Assembly (NCBI GenBank): GCA_023245695.1
Contig: JAHFJT010000004.1
Coordinates: 1-18,720, forward strand
Source of the DNA: Candidatus Peregrinibacteria bacterium
Lineage (GTDB): Bacteria > Patescibacteriota > Gracilibacteria > UBA1369 > UBA12463
Length of the DNA: 18,720 nucleotides
Direction of reading: 5' to 3'
Made by a program: the position numbers and the translations under genes. The notes under the pieces were generated by a model. That model saw only the letters and a list, made by a program, of their open reading frames with translations. It was not told where the DNA came from and searched no databases. Of the stretch, positions 8,627 through 17,041 are shown in pieces (position 1 is the stretch's first letter; each line of letters begins with the position of its first letter).

Positions 8627-8671
8627 TGGGGTTGGGTTTTTTTGTTTGTGTGCGTTTTTTGACTTCTTTCC

Positions 8672-8704
8672 AGTATACCATAAATCAGCCTTGGTTTCAA
8701 GGCT
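8672..8704 (-). promoter_or_regulatory. Extended -10 promoter of the prgI-like operon with a dyad over the -35 box
   Basis: On the minus strand TTGAAA (8695-8700), 17 bases, TATACT (8672-8677) with TG upstream. An inverted repeat AGCCTTG/CAAGGCT with a 4-base loop (8687-8704) covers the -35 box. It could be an operator, or a weak lepA terminator, but no T-run follows it in the lepA direction. Confidence 0.7.
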
Positions 8705-8729
8705 CCAAGAGGTGATTTTGTGTAGGGGC

Positions 8730-10565
8730 TTAGTCTTTCTTCAAGACGGCGAGGAAGGCTTCCTGAGGGATTTCTACGCGGCCGATCATTTTCATACGCT
8801 TTTTCCCGGCCTTTTGCTTCTTGAGGAGTTTGTCTTTCCGGGTTCGGTCGCCACCATACAGCTTTGCCGTGACATCTTTCCGCATGGCAGAGATGGTCTC
8901 TCGAGCGATGATCTTACCTCCGATCGCAGCTTGGATGGGAATCTCGAACTGCATCTTTGGAATAAGGTCTTTGAGCTTCTTAGTCAGGCTCTGTCCCATA
9001 GCCTGGGCTTCTTTGCGGTGAAGCATCATAGATAGGGCTTCCACCTTCTCGGTCGCGACGAGAATGTCCATTTTGACGAGGTCGCCTACACGGTAGTCAA
9101 TAAATTCGTAGTTCATGGAGGCGTAGCCGGCTGTGGCGCTCTTGAGTTTATCGTAAAAGTCGATGACGATGGAGGCGAGTGGAATCTCTGCCGTGACAAT
9201 GACTCGAACATCATCGATGTACTGGATGTTCTTCTGAATACCACGCTTGTCCTGTACGAGACTGAGGATGCCTCCGAGGTACTCTTTTGGGGTAACGAGC
9301 TCCACTTTCATCCAGGGCTCGAGAAGTTCATCGATCCGTGATGGGTCCGGAAGATCTGCTGGATTGGAGATAATTTCTTCTTTGTCGTTACTATATTTCA
9401 CCTTATATGAGACGCTTGGTGCTGTGACGACGAGATTGAGATTGTACTCTCGCTCGAGACGTTCTTGCACGATGTCGAGATGAAGCAGTCCGAGAAACCC
9501 ACAACGGAATCCATTACCGAGCGCGCCAGATTGTTCTGGTTCGTAGATAAGGGATGAGTCGTTGAGTTTAAGTTTTTCAAGAGCTTCTCTGAGGAGAGAA
9601 AAATCGTCACTTTCGACACAAAAAATACTCGCGAATACGAACGGTTTAACGATCTTGTATCCAGGGAGGGGAGTGGCCTCTTCGATGGTTTTTTTTGTCG
9701 TGCCTCGTGCCCATACGGTATCACCCACGCGTGCCTCGCTGACTTCCCGAACTCCCGTAATAATATATCCAATTTCTCCTGCAGATATTTTTTCGGTAGG
9801 CTTATATTTTGGCTTGAAATAGCCAACTTCTAAGATGTTTACTTCGAGACCGTTGTGAAGAAAATACACTTTGTCATCGCGTTTTGCCTCGCCCGACATC
9901 ACACGAACGTAGGTCACAATTCCTTTGTAGGTATCGTAGAGTGAATCAAAAATAAGCGCCTTCAACTCGTCACCTTCTTGAGTTTCTGGAGGTGGTGGAA
10001 CGCGCTCAATGATCGCATTCAAAACGGCGTCAACATTCGTTCCGTTTTTTGCGGAAATCGCGATGACTTCATCACCACTAATACCGATCGTATTTTCAAT
10101 TTCTCGGATCACTTTTTCTGGATCGCTCGCTGGAAGATCGATTTTGTTGATGACCGGAATCATCATGAGGTTGTGATCGATGGCGAGGTAGCAGTTACTC
10201 AGTGTTTGCGCCTGAATTCCTTGAGTTGCGTCAACGACGAGGATCGCTCCTTCGCACGCCGCGATACTTCGCGATACTTCATACGCAAAGTCGACGTGGC
10301 CCGGGGTATCGATGAGGTTGAGAACAAATCTCTGTCCCTTGAACTCTGGCTTGTCTCCCGTGTAGGTCCACTCCATGCGCACCGGTGCGAGCTTGATCGT
10401 AATGCCGCGTTCCTGTTCTAGGTCCATGGAGTCGAGCATTTGTCCGTGCTTCATGTCCCGTTGCTCGATCGTTTTGGTGATTTCGAGAAATCGGTCGGCC
10501 AGGGTGGATTTTCCGTGGTCGATGTGGGCGATAATGCAGAAATTTCGAATGTATTTAGCTTCCAT
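8730..10565 (-). CDS. lepA: Elongation factor 4 (LepA), ribosome back-translocating GTPase
   Basis: The 611-residue GTPase acts on stalled or mis-translocated ribosomes at the inner side of the membrane. All G motifs are present: AHIDHGKS (13-20), RGIT (53-56), DTPGH (86-90), NKID (140-143) and an SAK motif near 172. The LepA-specific part includes GALGNGFRCGFLGLLHLDIV. The C-terminal domain ends KRMKMIGRVEIPQEAFLAVL, which is diagnostic and separates it from EF-G. Length matches the family (about 600). The start is the first methionine of the conserved N-terminus. It is divergent from the solute-binding protein gene, and the 141-base gap carries both promoters. Confidence 0.98.
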   Translation of the reverse strand: MEAKYIRNFCIIAHIDHGKSTLADRFLEITKTIEQRDMKHGQMLDSMDLEQERGITIKLAPVRMEWTYTGDKPEFKGQRFVLNLIDTPGHVDFAYEVSRSIAACEGAILVVDATQGIQAQTLSNCYLAIDHNLMMIPVINKIDLPASDPEKVIREIENTIGISGDEVIAISAKNGTNVDAVLNAIIERVPPPPETQEGDELKALIFDSLYDTYKGIVTYVRVMSGEAKRDDKVYFLHNGLEVNILEVGYFKPKYKPTEKISAGEIGYIITGVREVSEARVGDTVWARGTTKKTIEEATPLPGYKIVKPFVFASIFCVESDDFSLLREALEKLKLNDSSLIYEPEQSGALGNGFRCGFLGLLHLDIVQERLEREYNLNLVVTAPSVSYKVKYSNDKEEIISNPADLPDPSRIDELLEPWMKVELVTPKEYLGGILSLVQDKRGIQKNIQYIDDVRVIVTAEIPLASIVIDFYDKLKSATAGYASMNYEFIDYRVGDLVKMDILVATEKVEALSMMLHRKEAQAMGQSLTKKLKDLIPKMQFEIPIQAAIGGKIIARETISAMRKDVTAKLYGGDRTRKDKLLKKQKAGKKRMKMIGRVEIPQEAFLAVLKKD

Positions 10566-10627
10566 GGAATCGTATCGTGGCTAGTGGTTCTGTTTCTCAG
10601 CTTTGGTTGTGTCTTTGTAGCGGGTAG

Positions 10628-10656
10628 ATTGTACCAAGCATTCTGCTTTGCGAAAA
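10628..10656 (-). promoter_or_regulatory. lepA promoter
   Basis: On the minus strand TACAAT (10628-10633) with TG one base upstream (extended -10). The -35 position (10651-10656, TTTTCG) is poor. Leader of about 55 bases. Confidence 0.5.
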
Positions 10657-10676
10657 GCCGAAAAAAATGGTATAAT
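10648..10676 (+). promoter_or_regulatory. Promoter of the solute-binding protein/phosphatase operon
   Basis: TTGCGA (10648-10653), a 17-base spacer and a perfect TATAAT (10671-10676) preceded by TG at 10668-10669 (extended -10). Start near 10683. It overlaps the -35 region of the divergent lepA promoter and decides the start codon of the next gene. Confidence 0.8.
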
Positions 10677-10706
10677 GGAGAGAAAAATACATATAAAAAT
10701 GCTTGC

Positions 10707-12275
10707 ATGAACTGGGGTCGACTTCTCAAAAATAGTGTTCTTGGAGTCAGCTATGTTTTGGCACTTAGCGTTGTGGCGGCGTATTTGTTCTTTCCAGAGG
10801 GATTTTCTCAGGGTAAAGAAATGCTGAAAGCATTTCTTGGTTCCCCTCAAGAGGGAGTTGTTGCTGAAAAATCTCTCAAAGAACTTCGCATCGGACTCGT
10901 GCAGTATCCTGATACGCTTGAGCCGACGAGTTTGGATGAATCGGTGCGGACGCTTGCGCTTCAGGTGTATGAGCCTCTCGTGAAGACGAATCGATACCTC
11001 AAGCCTGAGCCTGCCCTTGCGCTGTCGTGGGGACGCATATCTCCGACGGTGTGGAGATTCGAGCTTCGCCCAAATGTGATCTTCCACGATAATCGACCGC
11101 TTACGGTGGATGATGTGGCTGCGAGCTTTCGGCGAGCCGCAAACTATAAAAACTCGGATATTAAGTCTATGGTTCGCGGTATGTCTATCGAGCCCAAGTC
11201 TGGAAATATTTTTCAGATCCGAACTGAGAAGCCTGATCCGTTGCTTCTTCAGAAAATTTCCATGGTACTCATTCTTCCGAAAGAGTACGAACAGAAGTCA
11301 TCATTTGCCCCTATTGGGACGGGCGCGTACCGATTTCTCGCTACAAAGCCGCAGATCTCCTTCATCTTCGATGCTTTTTCTTCATACTGGGGAAGCGCTC
11401 CTACCTATCACAATCTCATGTTTCTCTTCTATTCACGTCGTGACGATCGCGAAAAGGCACTCATTAATTCTGATGTAGATGTGGCAACACACGTTCCACC
11501 GGAGAGTGTTCAAAAACTCACAGATGCGTCTTTTGATCTCAATGTTCTCCCGAGTCTTGAGGTAAACTTCCTGGCGTTTAATGTTCAGGATAAGCACGTG
11601 TTCCACGATCCTACTCTCCGAAGAGCGGTTCAGTTGGCGCTCGATAAAAAGACATTTGTCGACTTTGCTCTCGGATATGCAACGGCTGCGAGTCAGTATG
11701 TGGGTAGCGGCGTTTTTGGATTCAATCCGAAAATTCCTGACGCTGTGTACGATATTAAGCAGGCCTCCATTCTTGTGAAGCGTGTTTCGAGTTTTGATCT
11801 TATTCCGATTAAGCTCACTTTTGTGAAGGGTCTGGAAACGGCAGGGGAGTATATCAAAACACAACTTCGTACGATCGGATTTGATCCACAGCTGAGCTAT
11901 CTTTCGTGGGAAGATTTTCGTGATGGGCTCTCGAGTGGAGGGAGTGATCTTTCGTTCTTTGGCTGGAAGTCGGATATCGGCTCTGCGTCAGATTTTTTTA
12001 TGAACGCGGTTCATACCCGGAATACCGAGCAGGGGACAGGTCTTTTTAATGCTGGAGGATATTCAAATAGTACGCTTGATGGGCTTATCGAGCAGAGTTC
12101 TCAGGAGTTTGATAGTCACAAACGACTCAAGGCCTATCAGGGCATTATGGAAAAAGTCGTGACCTCCCTTTATGGTGTTCCACTTTTCGAGTCTCAAACC
12201 ATCTATGCTTCAAACTCAAAAATCAAATTTCAACCCCGTATCGATGGATATATTCTAGCCTCTGACATTCACTAA
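10707..12275 (+). CDS. Family 5 extracellular solute-binding protein (peptide/nickel type), membrane-anchored
   Basis: A 522-residue protein starting at MNWGRLLKNS. The frame is open further upstream to 10440, but that part lies before the promoter and overlaps lepA. An N-terminal hydrophobic helix (about 10-29) has no lipobox cysteine and no clear cleavage site, so it may stay as an anchor. The rest (about 58-520) is an SBP_bac_5 domain: LEPTSLDESV, VYEPLV, WRFELRPNVIFHDNRPLTVDDV, then PIGTGAYRFL, and a C-terminal lobe with DLSFFGWKSD. Such proteins deliver oligopeptides or similar ligands to ABC importers, but no permease or ATPase gene is in the window. The next gene, a sensor-type phosphatase, begins two bases after its stop. 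A sensing role is therefore possible. Confidence 0.88.
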   Translation: MNWGRLLKNSVLGVSYVLALSVVAAYLFFPEGFSQGKEMLKAFLGSPQEGVVAEKSLKELRIGLVQYPDTLEPTSLDESVRTLALQVYEPLVKTNRYLKPEPALALSWGRISPTVWRFELRPNVIFHDNRPLTVDDVAASFRRAANYKNSDIKSMVRGMSIEPKSGNIFQIRTEKPDPLLLQKISMVLILPKEYEQKSSFAPIGTGAYRFLATKPQISFIFDAFSSYWGSAPTYHNLMFLFYSRRDDREKALINSDVDVATHVPPESVQKLTDASFDLNVLPSLEVNFLAFNVQDKHVFHDPTLRRAVQLALDKKTFVDFALGYATAASQYVGSGVFGFNPKIPDAVYDIKQASILVKRVSSFDLIPIKLTFVKGLETAGEYIKTQLRTIGFDPQLSYLSWEDFRDGLSSGGSDLSFFGWKSDIGSASDFFMNAVHTRNTEQGTGLFNAGGYSNSTLDGLIEQSSQEFDSHKRLKAYQGIMEKVVTSLYGVPLFESQTIYASNSKIKFQPRIDGYILASDIH

Positions 12276-12277
12276 GT

Positions 12278-13852
12278 ATGTTTTCACTTCGACAAAAGCT
12301 CGTAGTTGCCATTACACTTCTTATCATGCTGATTCTCGGCACGGCTGCCTTTTTCTTTGTTCGAGAAAAACAGCAGGGTGTTGTCCAGGATGCGTACTAT
12401 GCCGCTAAAAGCTTCGCTGAAATTCAGAGCGATCCAATTGTTGATGATTATGAACAATATTGGCTTCAGAAGAGCTCTATTCCCTTCACGCAGCGAGTTC
12501 AAGATGCGTTGAAAAAGAGCGATGTGATCTCGGTGGTGAGAATTTATTCATTCTCGGGTGAGATCCTTTACGACTCTTCTGTTGATAAAAATCAGCCCTA
12601 TGCTGGCAAGCCTCGTCTTGAAAAGGATCCCGCGACGCTTTCCCAGATTCAATCAAAATTCCTCTCGGTTCAGACGGAGGGTGGCGATATCGCCTTCATG
12701 ACTCGCGCTCAGAGTGGTGACGTGCAGTTCGTAGATCGTACTGGTAAGCCTGCCTCGCCACTCGATATATCGCAAAAGCTCGCCAATATCGTGATCTCAT
12801 CGCATGATCAGTACGCTGTTCTCTACTCGATTTCGTACGATGCTCTCTCGACTCGCATCAATGACATCCGCGATCGTATGGTCGTGCTCGCGATCTTTGG
12901 AATGCTTCTTGGCATCTTCTTTGCGTGGATATTTGCCTCTCGAATTGCTGGCTCGATCCAGTCTCTCGTGGGCGGCGCCGCAGAAATTGCAAAGGGTGAT
13001 TTCACGTATCGAACCAATATTCATACCGGTGATGAGCTCGAGGTGCTCGGCTCTGCTTTCAACACGATGGCCGAAGAAGTTGATAAGCGAACCAAGAATA
13101 TTGTGTACCAAGAGCGCGTGACGAAAGAGCTTGAGCTCGCCGCTAAGATTCAGACGGAGATTCTTCCGAGAAAACTTCCGATGATTCCCGCGCTCGATAT
13201 CTCTGCCGGGATTATTCCTGCTGAAGAGGTGGGTGGCGACTGTTACGACTTCCTTGAAGTTCATGACGGTAAGATGGTTTTCTATCTTGGCGATGTGACG
13301 GGGCATGGTGTACCCGCGGGTATCATGGTGTCTGTCGCCAATGCGATCATGTACTATCTCGCACAAAAAATGCCCATTCTTCAGACAATGATTGAGGCGA
13401 ATACGGTGATCAAAGCGAAGAGCGCGAACAATATGTTCATGACGCTTGCGATGCTCCAGTGGGACGATCCTGCGAAAAAGCTCACCTACGTCAACGCTGG
13501 TCATGAACCACTCCTCGTCTACGCTACTGCGAAAAAAACCGTCGACGAGGTGCATGGCGGAGGAATGGCCCTCGGTATGGTTCCGGATAACTCCAAGCTT
13601 TTAAAAGAGATGACGGTTGGATTTGAGGTAGGGGACTGCCTCGTGATTTACAGTGATGGTCTCCCAGAGTGCTGGAAAGACGAAAAAGAAAACTTTGGTA
13701 TGGGTCGGTTGAAGAAAGCTGTTGCCGATTATGCCGATCTTCCTTCCGCTCTTGCCATCCGAAACGCCATTTTGAGCGAAATCAAGCAGTTCGCGGGCAC
13801 CTATAAACAGATGGATGATATGACGATTATTGTTATTAAACGTAAGGGTTAG
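12278..13852 (+). CDS. Membrane sensor HAMP-SpoIIE/RsbU-type PP2C phosphatase
   Basis: A 524-residue protein. Helix 1 (about 7-28) and helix 2 (about 199-221) bracket an extracytoplasmic sensor region of about 170 residues, which includes VVRIYSFSGEILYDSS and may have a Cache/PAS-like fold. A HAMP domain (about 219-272, AAEIAKGDFTYR...GDELEVLGSAFNTM) and a coiled linker (273-295, ELELAAKIQTEILP) lead to the SpoIIE-type PP2C domain. Its metal-binding acidic motifs are present: VGGDCYDF (318-325), GDVTGHG (338-344), YSDG (458-461) and MDDMT (512-516). YVNAGHEPLL is also typical. RsbU-type enzymes dephosphorylate anti-sigma antagonists in partner-switching pathways; no STAS or anti-sigma gene is in the window. 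The two-base gap to the solute-binding protein gene suggests tight co-expression. Confidence 0.92.
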   Translation: MFSLRQKLVVAITLLIMLILGTAAFFFVREKQQGVVQDAYYAAKSFAEIQSDPIVDDYEQYWLQKSSIPFTQRVQDALKKSDVISVVRIYSFSGEILYDSSVDKNQPYAGKPRLEKDPATLSQIQSKFLSVQTEGGDIAFMTRAQSGDVQFVDRTGKPASPLDISQKLANIVISSHDQYAVLYSISYDALSTRINDIRDRMVVLAIFGMLLGIFFAWIFASRIAGSIQSLVGGAAEIAKGDFTYRTNIHTGDELEVLGSAFNTMAEEVDKRTKNIVYQERVTKELELAAKIQTEILPRKLPMIPALDISAGIIPAEEVGGDCYDFLEVHDGKMVFYLGDVTGHGVPAGIMVSVANAIMYYLAQKMPILQTMIEANTVIKAKSANNMFMTLAMLQWDDPAKKLTYVNAGHEPLLVYATAKKTVDEVHGGGMALGMVPDNSKLLKEMTVGFEVGDCLVIYSDGLPECWKDEKENFGMGRLKKAVADYADLPSALAIRNAILSEIKQFAGTYKQMDDMTIIVIKRKG

Positions 13853-13867
13853 TTTGCCCTTACTTTT
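13842..13867. terminator. Hairpin terminator overlapping two convergent gene ends
   Basis: GTAAGGG (13842-13848) pairs with CCCTTAC (13857-13863) across an 8-base loop, followed by TTTT on the plus strand and TTTAAT on the minus strand. It includes the phosphatase stop codon TAG (13850-13852) and abuts the stop of the S1-domain gene. Confidence 0.75.
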
Positions 13868-15023
13868 ACTTTCCTTCTAGCTGCGGATAGGTGTTTCCTA
13901 GTGTATCTACTACGGACGATCCCGGTTTTGGTGATGTGAATTTTCCTGTTGCAAACTGATCCCAGGCCGCATAATGCTCCTCGCTAAATACAGGTGTTTT
14001 TCCAAGCACTGTATTGTCATTTATATCCTTTGTTTCTTTAGCAAAAAATCCCTCCATGCTCGATCTCTTGAATCTTCCTGATGAGAATCGACTCCATTCT
14101 GTTTGCTGGAGCACGACGGATATTTTTTCTCCTACTGTATATTGCTGTGTTGTATTTTCAGGTAGTGGCATATAAGCTTCTAGCTTTGGTGTAATCTGTA
14201 TAGTAACCCCATACGTTCCGATGTGGGATATTGTTCCGATATGCACATCGCCTTCTTGAGGTTCATATTGGAGCATTTCAGAAATTCGAAGTGTGAGTTC
14301 TTTTGGTTTACTCATCTTTTCTATGTCCATGATAATGCCGGGGTCTTCAAGCGTTACGACTGAGGTGAATGGTGTAACGATGACTTTTCCTTTTGGTGAA
14401 AATTCAAGAAAAAAAAGATGCCCCATAATAGCGGGATTCAAATTGCAGAGTATCTCAAGTTGTAAAAGTAACTCCGGAGTTCGTGGCTCGTTAATATATA
14501 TTGCTCTTCCGTATCGCTTATAGGCGCTATCTATAGAATCATGTTCTCGTTCGAGGAAAATTTTTCTCCACTGGTTGTGCATCGGAGATCCAGTTTTTCT
14601 TTTTGCGGTTCCGCGTTGCTCCTGTATAAATCTTTCCTCACCCTTGGTGAGTTCTTTGCCTAACACAAAATATCCTGGCCGTGTATGTCCGTGCTCGTTA
14701 ACCCTTTCTTCTGGCAGGCCTTCTTTGACGAGTTCTGTTTTTGCTTGAGGAATAAATGGGATGATGTCCTGTGGTTTTTCCAGTCTTTCGAATATTTGCG
14801 CGGTTTCTTCGTGCATTTTTCCTCCGTGTTGACGAAAAAATGCTGCAATATTTTCACGTTGCACGAAGATAACTTCTTGAATCGCCTCATTATTTCTTGC
14901 GGCCTCAAGTATTTTTCTCTTCCGGCTATGAAGTATCGTTATGGCTTTTTCCGATGGCATTCCTGCCAATTCGTCGCCATTTGTGAAGTGTGCAAGATCA
15001 GTACCAGGTTCTTTTGTTCCCAT
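13866..15023 (-). CDS. Unrecognised protein with a C-terminal S1-like RNA-binding domain
   Basis: A 385-residue soluble protein. I do not recognise the family as a whole. Residues about 256-306 (QEGDVHIGTISHIGTYGVTI, then EAYMPLPE, then VGEKISVVLQQ) fit an S1/OB-fold RNA-binding domain. The N-terminal part is charged and helical (AITILHSRKRKILEAARNNE, 27-46), with an acidic/basic mix to about 170. It is followed by a possible second domain with hydrophobic strands (187-222). It has no membrane helix and no catalytic motif that I can name. Base use looks richer in A/T than in the neighbouring lepA, glyA and htrA, which may indicate a different origin. It has its own promoter although glyA lies 65 bases upstream on the same strand. 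Possible roles in RNA metabolism are inference only. Confidence 0.72.
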   Translation of the reverse strand: MGTKEPGTDLAHFTNGDELAGMPSEKAITILHSRKRKILEAARNNEAIQEVIFVQRENIAAFFRQHGGKMHEETAQIFERLEKPQDIIPFIPQAKTELVKEGLPEERVNEHGHTRPGYFVLGKELTKGEERFIQEQRGTAKRKTGSPMHNQWRKIFLEREHDSIDSAYKRYGRAIYINEPRTPELLLQLEILCNLNPAIMGHLFFLEFSPKGKVIVTPFTSVVTLEDPGIIMDIEKMSKPKELTLRISEMLQYEPQEGDVHIGTISHIGTYGVTIQITPKLEAYMPLPENTTQQYTVGEKISVVLQQTEWSRFSSGRFKRSSMEGFFAKETKDINDNTVLGKTPVFSEEHYAAWDQFATGKFTSPKPGSSVVDTLGNTYPQLEGK

Positions 15024-15048
15024 ATAGAGATGGATTAAGAAGGTGCTG

Positions 15049-15077
15049 ATACTATCGTCGCGAAGCGCATTTGTCTA
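15049..15077 (-). promoter_or_regulatory. Promoter of the S1-domain gene
   Basis: On the minus strand TAGACA (15072-15077), a 17-base spacer, TAGTAT (15049-15054). Start would be near 15042, with a leader of about 19 bases. It lies in the 65-base gap after glyA. Confidence 0.65.
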
Positions 15078-15088
15078 GTTTTTGGCTT

Positions 15089-16342
15089 CTACTTAATCCC
15101 CGGAACCGGGAATTTCGCACAGACACCTTTGACCTCGGCTTTGAGCTCGGTCAACTTTGCAGCATTCTCCCAGTTGCTGATTGCATCATTAATCACACGG
15201 GCGAGCCACTTCATTTCTTCTTCTTTCATGCCGCGGGTGGTGATGGCTGGGGTTCCGAGACGGATGCCGGATGGATCCATAGGGGAGCGTTTGTCGAAGG
15301 GGACCGTGTTTTTGTTGACGGTGATGCCAGCGAGATCAAGGGCTTCCTGAGCCTGTTTTCCAGTGACGTTCTTGTTTGTGAGATCGATAAGCATGAGGTG
15401 GTTGTCGGTACCGCCGCTCTGGATATCGAATCCGAAGTTCATGAGTTCTGCGGCGAGAGCCTGGGCATTCAAAATCGTTTGCTTGGAGTACTCTTTGAAC
15501 GCTGGGTCGAGCGCTTCTTTGAAGGCAATTGCTTTTGCCGCGATCATGTTCTCGTGTGGACCACCCTGAAGTCCAGGGAAGACAGCACGGTCGATAGCCT
15601 TGGCGTATTTTTCCTTGCACATAATCATCGCGCCACGTGGACCTCGCAGGGTTTTGTGTGTGGTGGTTGTGACGACGTCGCAGTAGGGAATTGGGTTTTC
15701 GAGAGCACATCCGGCGATGAGTCCGGCGATGTGTGCGATGTCAGCCATCAAGATAGCTCCAACTTCATCGGCGATTTCTCGAAACTTTTTCCAGTCGAGG
15801 GATCGTGAGTAGGCAGAGAATCCAGCGATGATGAGTTTTGGTTTGTGCTCGAGGGCGAGTGTGCGGACCTTGTCCATGTCGATTCGTTTGGTCACTTCGT
15901 CGACTTCGTAGGCGACGACGTTGTACGACTTTCCAGAAAAGCTGATTGGCAAGCCGTGCGTAATGTGTCCTCCGTGATCGAGTTTGAGCCCCATGATCGT
16001 ATCTCCGAAGTTCAGGAGTGCAAAGTACACGGCGGTATTTGCTGGTGATCCAGAGTATGGCTGGACGTTGACGTGCTCGGCACCGAAGAGTTGCTTCGCT
16101 CGATCGATCGCGAGATTTTCTACGACATCGACGAACTCCTGTCCACCGTAGTATCGCTTCCCTGGATATCCTTCTGAGTATTTATTGGTGAAAATTGACC
16201 CCATAGCCTCAAGTACTGGCTCGGAGACGTAGTTCTCTGAAGGAATAAGCTCAAGCCCTTCTGACTGTCGAACTTCCTCATGCTTAAGCGCTTCTGCGAC
16301 AGCAGGATCAAAGGCCTGGATAGCTGGATGAACGTTGGACAT
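15089..16342 (-). CDS. glyA: Serine hydroxymethyltransferase GlyA
   Basis: A 417-residue pyridoxal-phosphate enzyme that interconverts serine plus tetrahydrofolate with glycine plus 5,10-methylenetetrahydrofolate, the main entry of one-carbon units. Visible family motifs: LELIPSENYVS (30-40), NKYSEGYPGKRYYGG (53-67), NVQPYSGSPAN (92-102), ADIAHIAGL (200-208), and the cofactor-binding TTTTHKTLRGPRG with Lys230. RLGTPAITTRGM lies near the end. Length is normal. It follows the cyclo-ligase gene by 12 bases on the same strand, so the two form a folate operon. A CCCC tract lies 9-12 bases before the ATG and there is no Shine-Dalgarno motif. The stop is TAG. Confidence 0.98.
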   Translation of the reverse strand: MSNVHPAIQAFDPAVAEALKHEEVRQSEGLELIPSENYVSEPVLEAMGSIFTNKYSEGYPGKRYYGGQEFVDVVENLAIDRAKQLFGAEHVNVQPYSGSPANTAVYFALLNFGDTIMGLKLDHGGHITHGLPISFSGKSYNVVAYEVDEVTKRIDMDKVRTLALEHKPKLIIAGFSAYSRSLDWKKFREIADEVGAILMADIAHIAGLIAGCALENPIPYCDVVTTTTHKTLRGPRGAMIMCKEKYAKAIDRAVFPGLQGGPHENMIAAKAIAFKEALDPAFKEYSKQTILNAQALAAELMNFGFDIQSGGTDNHLMLIDLTNKNVTGKQAQEALDLAGITVNKNTVPFDKRSPMDPSGIRLGTPAITTRGMKEEEMKWLARVINDAISNWENAAKLTELKAEVKGVCAKFPVPGIK

Positions 16343-16354
16343 CGGAAAAAGGGG

Positions 16355-16924
16355 TTAAGGTGTGGTGTAGTAAATATTTTTTTCGGTGACGATCATGTGG
16401 ATGGGTACGTCGTGTTCTTGCCGTGGGATAGCATGCAGTATTTGGAATTCGTATGCAAGGGCTATGACGGGACAGATGGTTTTTTTCAGGAGACGGTCGT
16501 AGTAACCGTGACCAAATCCGATCCGGTTGCCTTGCTTGTCAAAAGCAATACCCGGGATAATGACGAGGTCGATCTGATCTGGTTTGATTTCTTCGCAGCT
16601 CTTTTTTGGCTCAGGGAAATTGAGATCGCAGAGCTCAGTGTCGTCTTGGCTTGTGATTTGTCGTAGTGTGATAGACTTGTCTTTTTTATTGGTGACTGGC
16701 AGTGCGACGGTTTTGTGGTTTTTGAGAGCACGTTTAATCATCGGCCACGTGTCCACCTCTTTCTCATGAGGAATGGGCGCGTACAATACAATAGTCTTTG
16801 CGGTTTTCCAAAGAGCAAGATGCGAAAGTTTTCGATGAATCGCTGCGTCCTTCGTTTTTTTGACAGAAGGTCGAATCCGTTTTCTCTTGAGCCTGATGGC
16901 GAGCCGGATGGCACTTTTTTCCAT
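16355..16924 (-). CDS. 5-formyltetrahydrofolate cyclo-ligase (5,10-methenyl-THF synthetase)
   Basis: A 189-residue ATP-dependent enzyme converting 5-formyl-THF to 5,10-methenyl-THF. This recycles the inhibitory side product that serine hydroxymethyltransferase itself makes. The family signature PGIAFDKQGNRIGFGHGYYD lies at 124-143. The YAPIPHEKEVDTWPM segment (48-62) holds the conserved Glu-Val-Asp-Thr, and the basic N-terminus (RLAIRLKRKRIR) fits the nucleotide-binding start. It is directly followed by glyA, which makes good metabolic sense. Its promoter -10 box lies eight bases before the ATG, suggesting a leaderless transcript. The gene is divergent from the htrA-like gene. Confidence 0.95.
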   Translation of the reverse strand: MEKSAIRLAIRLKRKRIRPSVKKTKDAAIHRKLSHLALWKTAKTIVLYAPIPHEKEVDTWPMIKRALKNHKTVALPVTNKKDKSITLRQITSQDDTELCDLNFPEPKKSCEEIKPDQIDLVIIPGIAFDKQGNRIGFGHGYYDRLLKKTICPVIALAYEFQILHAIPRQEHDVPIHMIVTEKNIYYTTP

Positions 16925-16932
16925 GCGCCCTT

Positions 16933-16961
16933 ATTGAACCACGTTTTCAAAAATTTGTCAG
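16933..16961 (-). promoter_or_regulatory. Promoter of the cyclo-ligase/glyA operon, probably leaderless
   Basis: On the minus strand CTGACA (16956-16961), a 17-base spacer, TTCAAT (16933-16938) with TG one base upstream. Only eight bases separate the -10 box from the ATG, so the start codon should be at or near the first base of the RNA. Confidence 0.6.
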
Positions 16962-16962
16962 C

Positions 16963-16990
16963 TTGAAAATTGTAACAAAGAGCCTACAAT
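16963..16990 (+). promoter_or_regulatory. Promoter of the htrA-like gene
   Basis: TTGAAA (16963-16968), a 16-base spacer, TACAAT (16985-16990). Start near 16997, leader of about 45 bases. The -35 box is next to that of the divergent cyclo-ligase promoter, one base apart. Confidence 0.55.
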
Positions 16991-17041
16991 TCCGTAGAGC
17001 AGATTTGGTATGCCTTATTTCAATTTAAACCCCCTTATTTT

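Noticed and set aside
10440..10706. N-terminal extension of the solute-binding protein to 611 residues
   Set aside because: The extension overlaps lepA coding sequence and lies before the promoter. The hydrophobic anchor starts at the ATG at 10707.
10699..10710. Three-codon upstream ORF (Met-Leu-Ala) whose TGA overlaps the solute-binding protein ATG
   Set aside because: Too short to judge and likely chance. Worth remembering only if leader peptides prove common in this genome.
15071..15808. 245-codon plus-strand ORF
   Set aside because: It lies antisense to glyA, whose reading frame is fully conserved. It is a shadow ORF.
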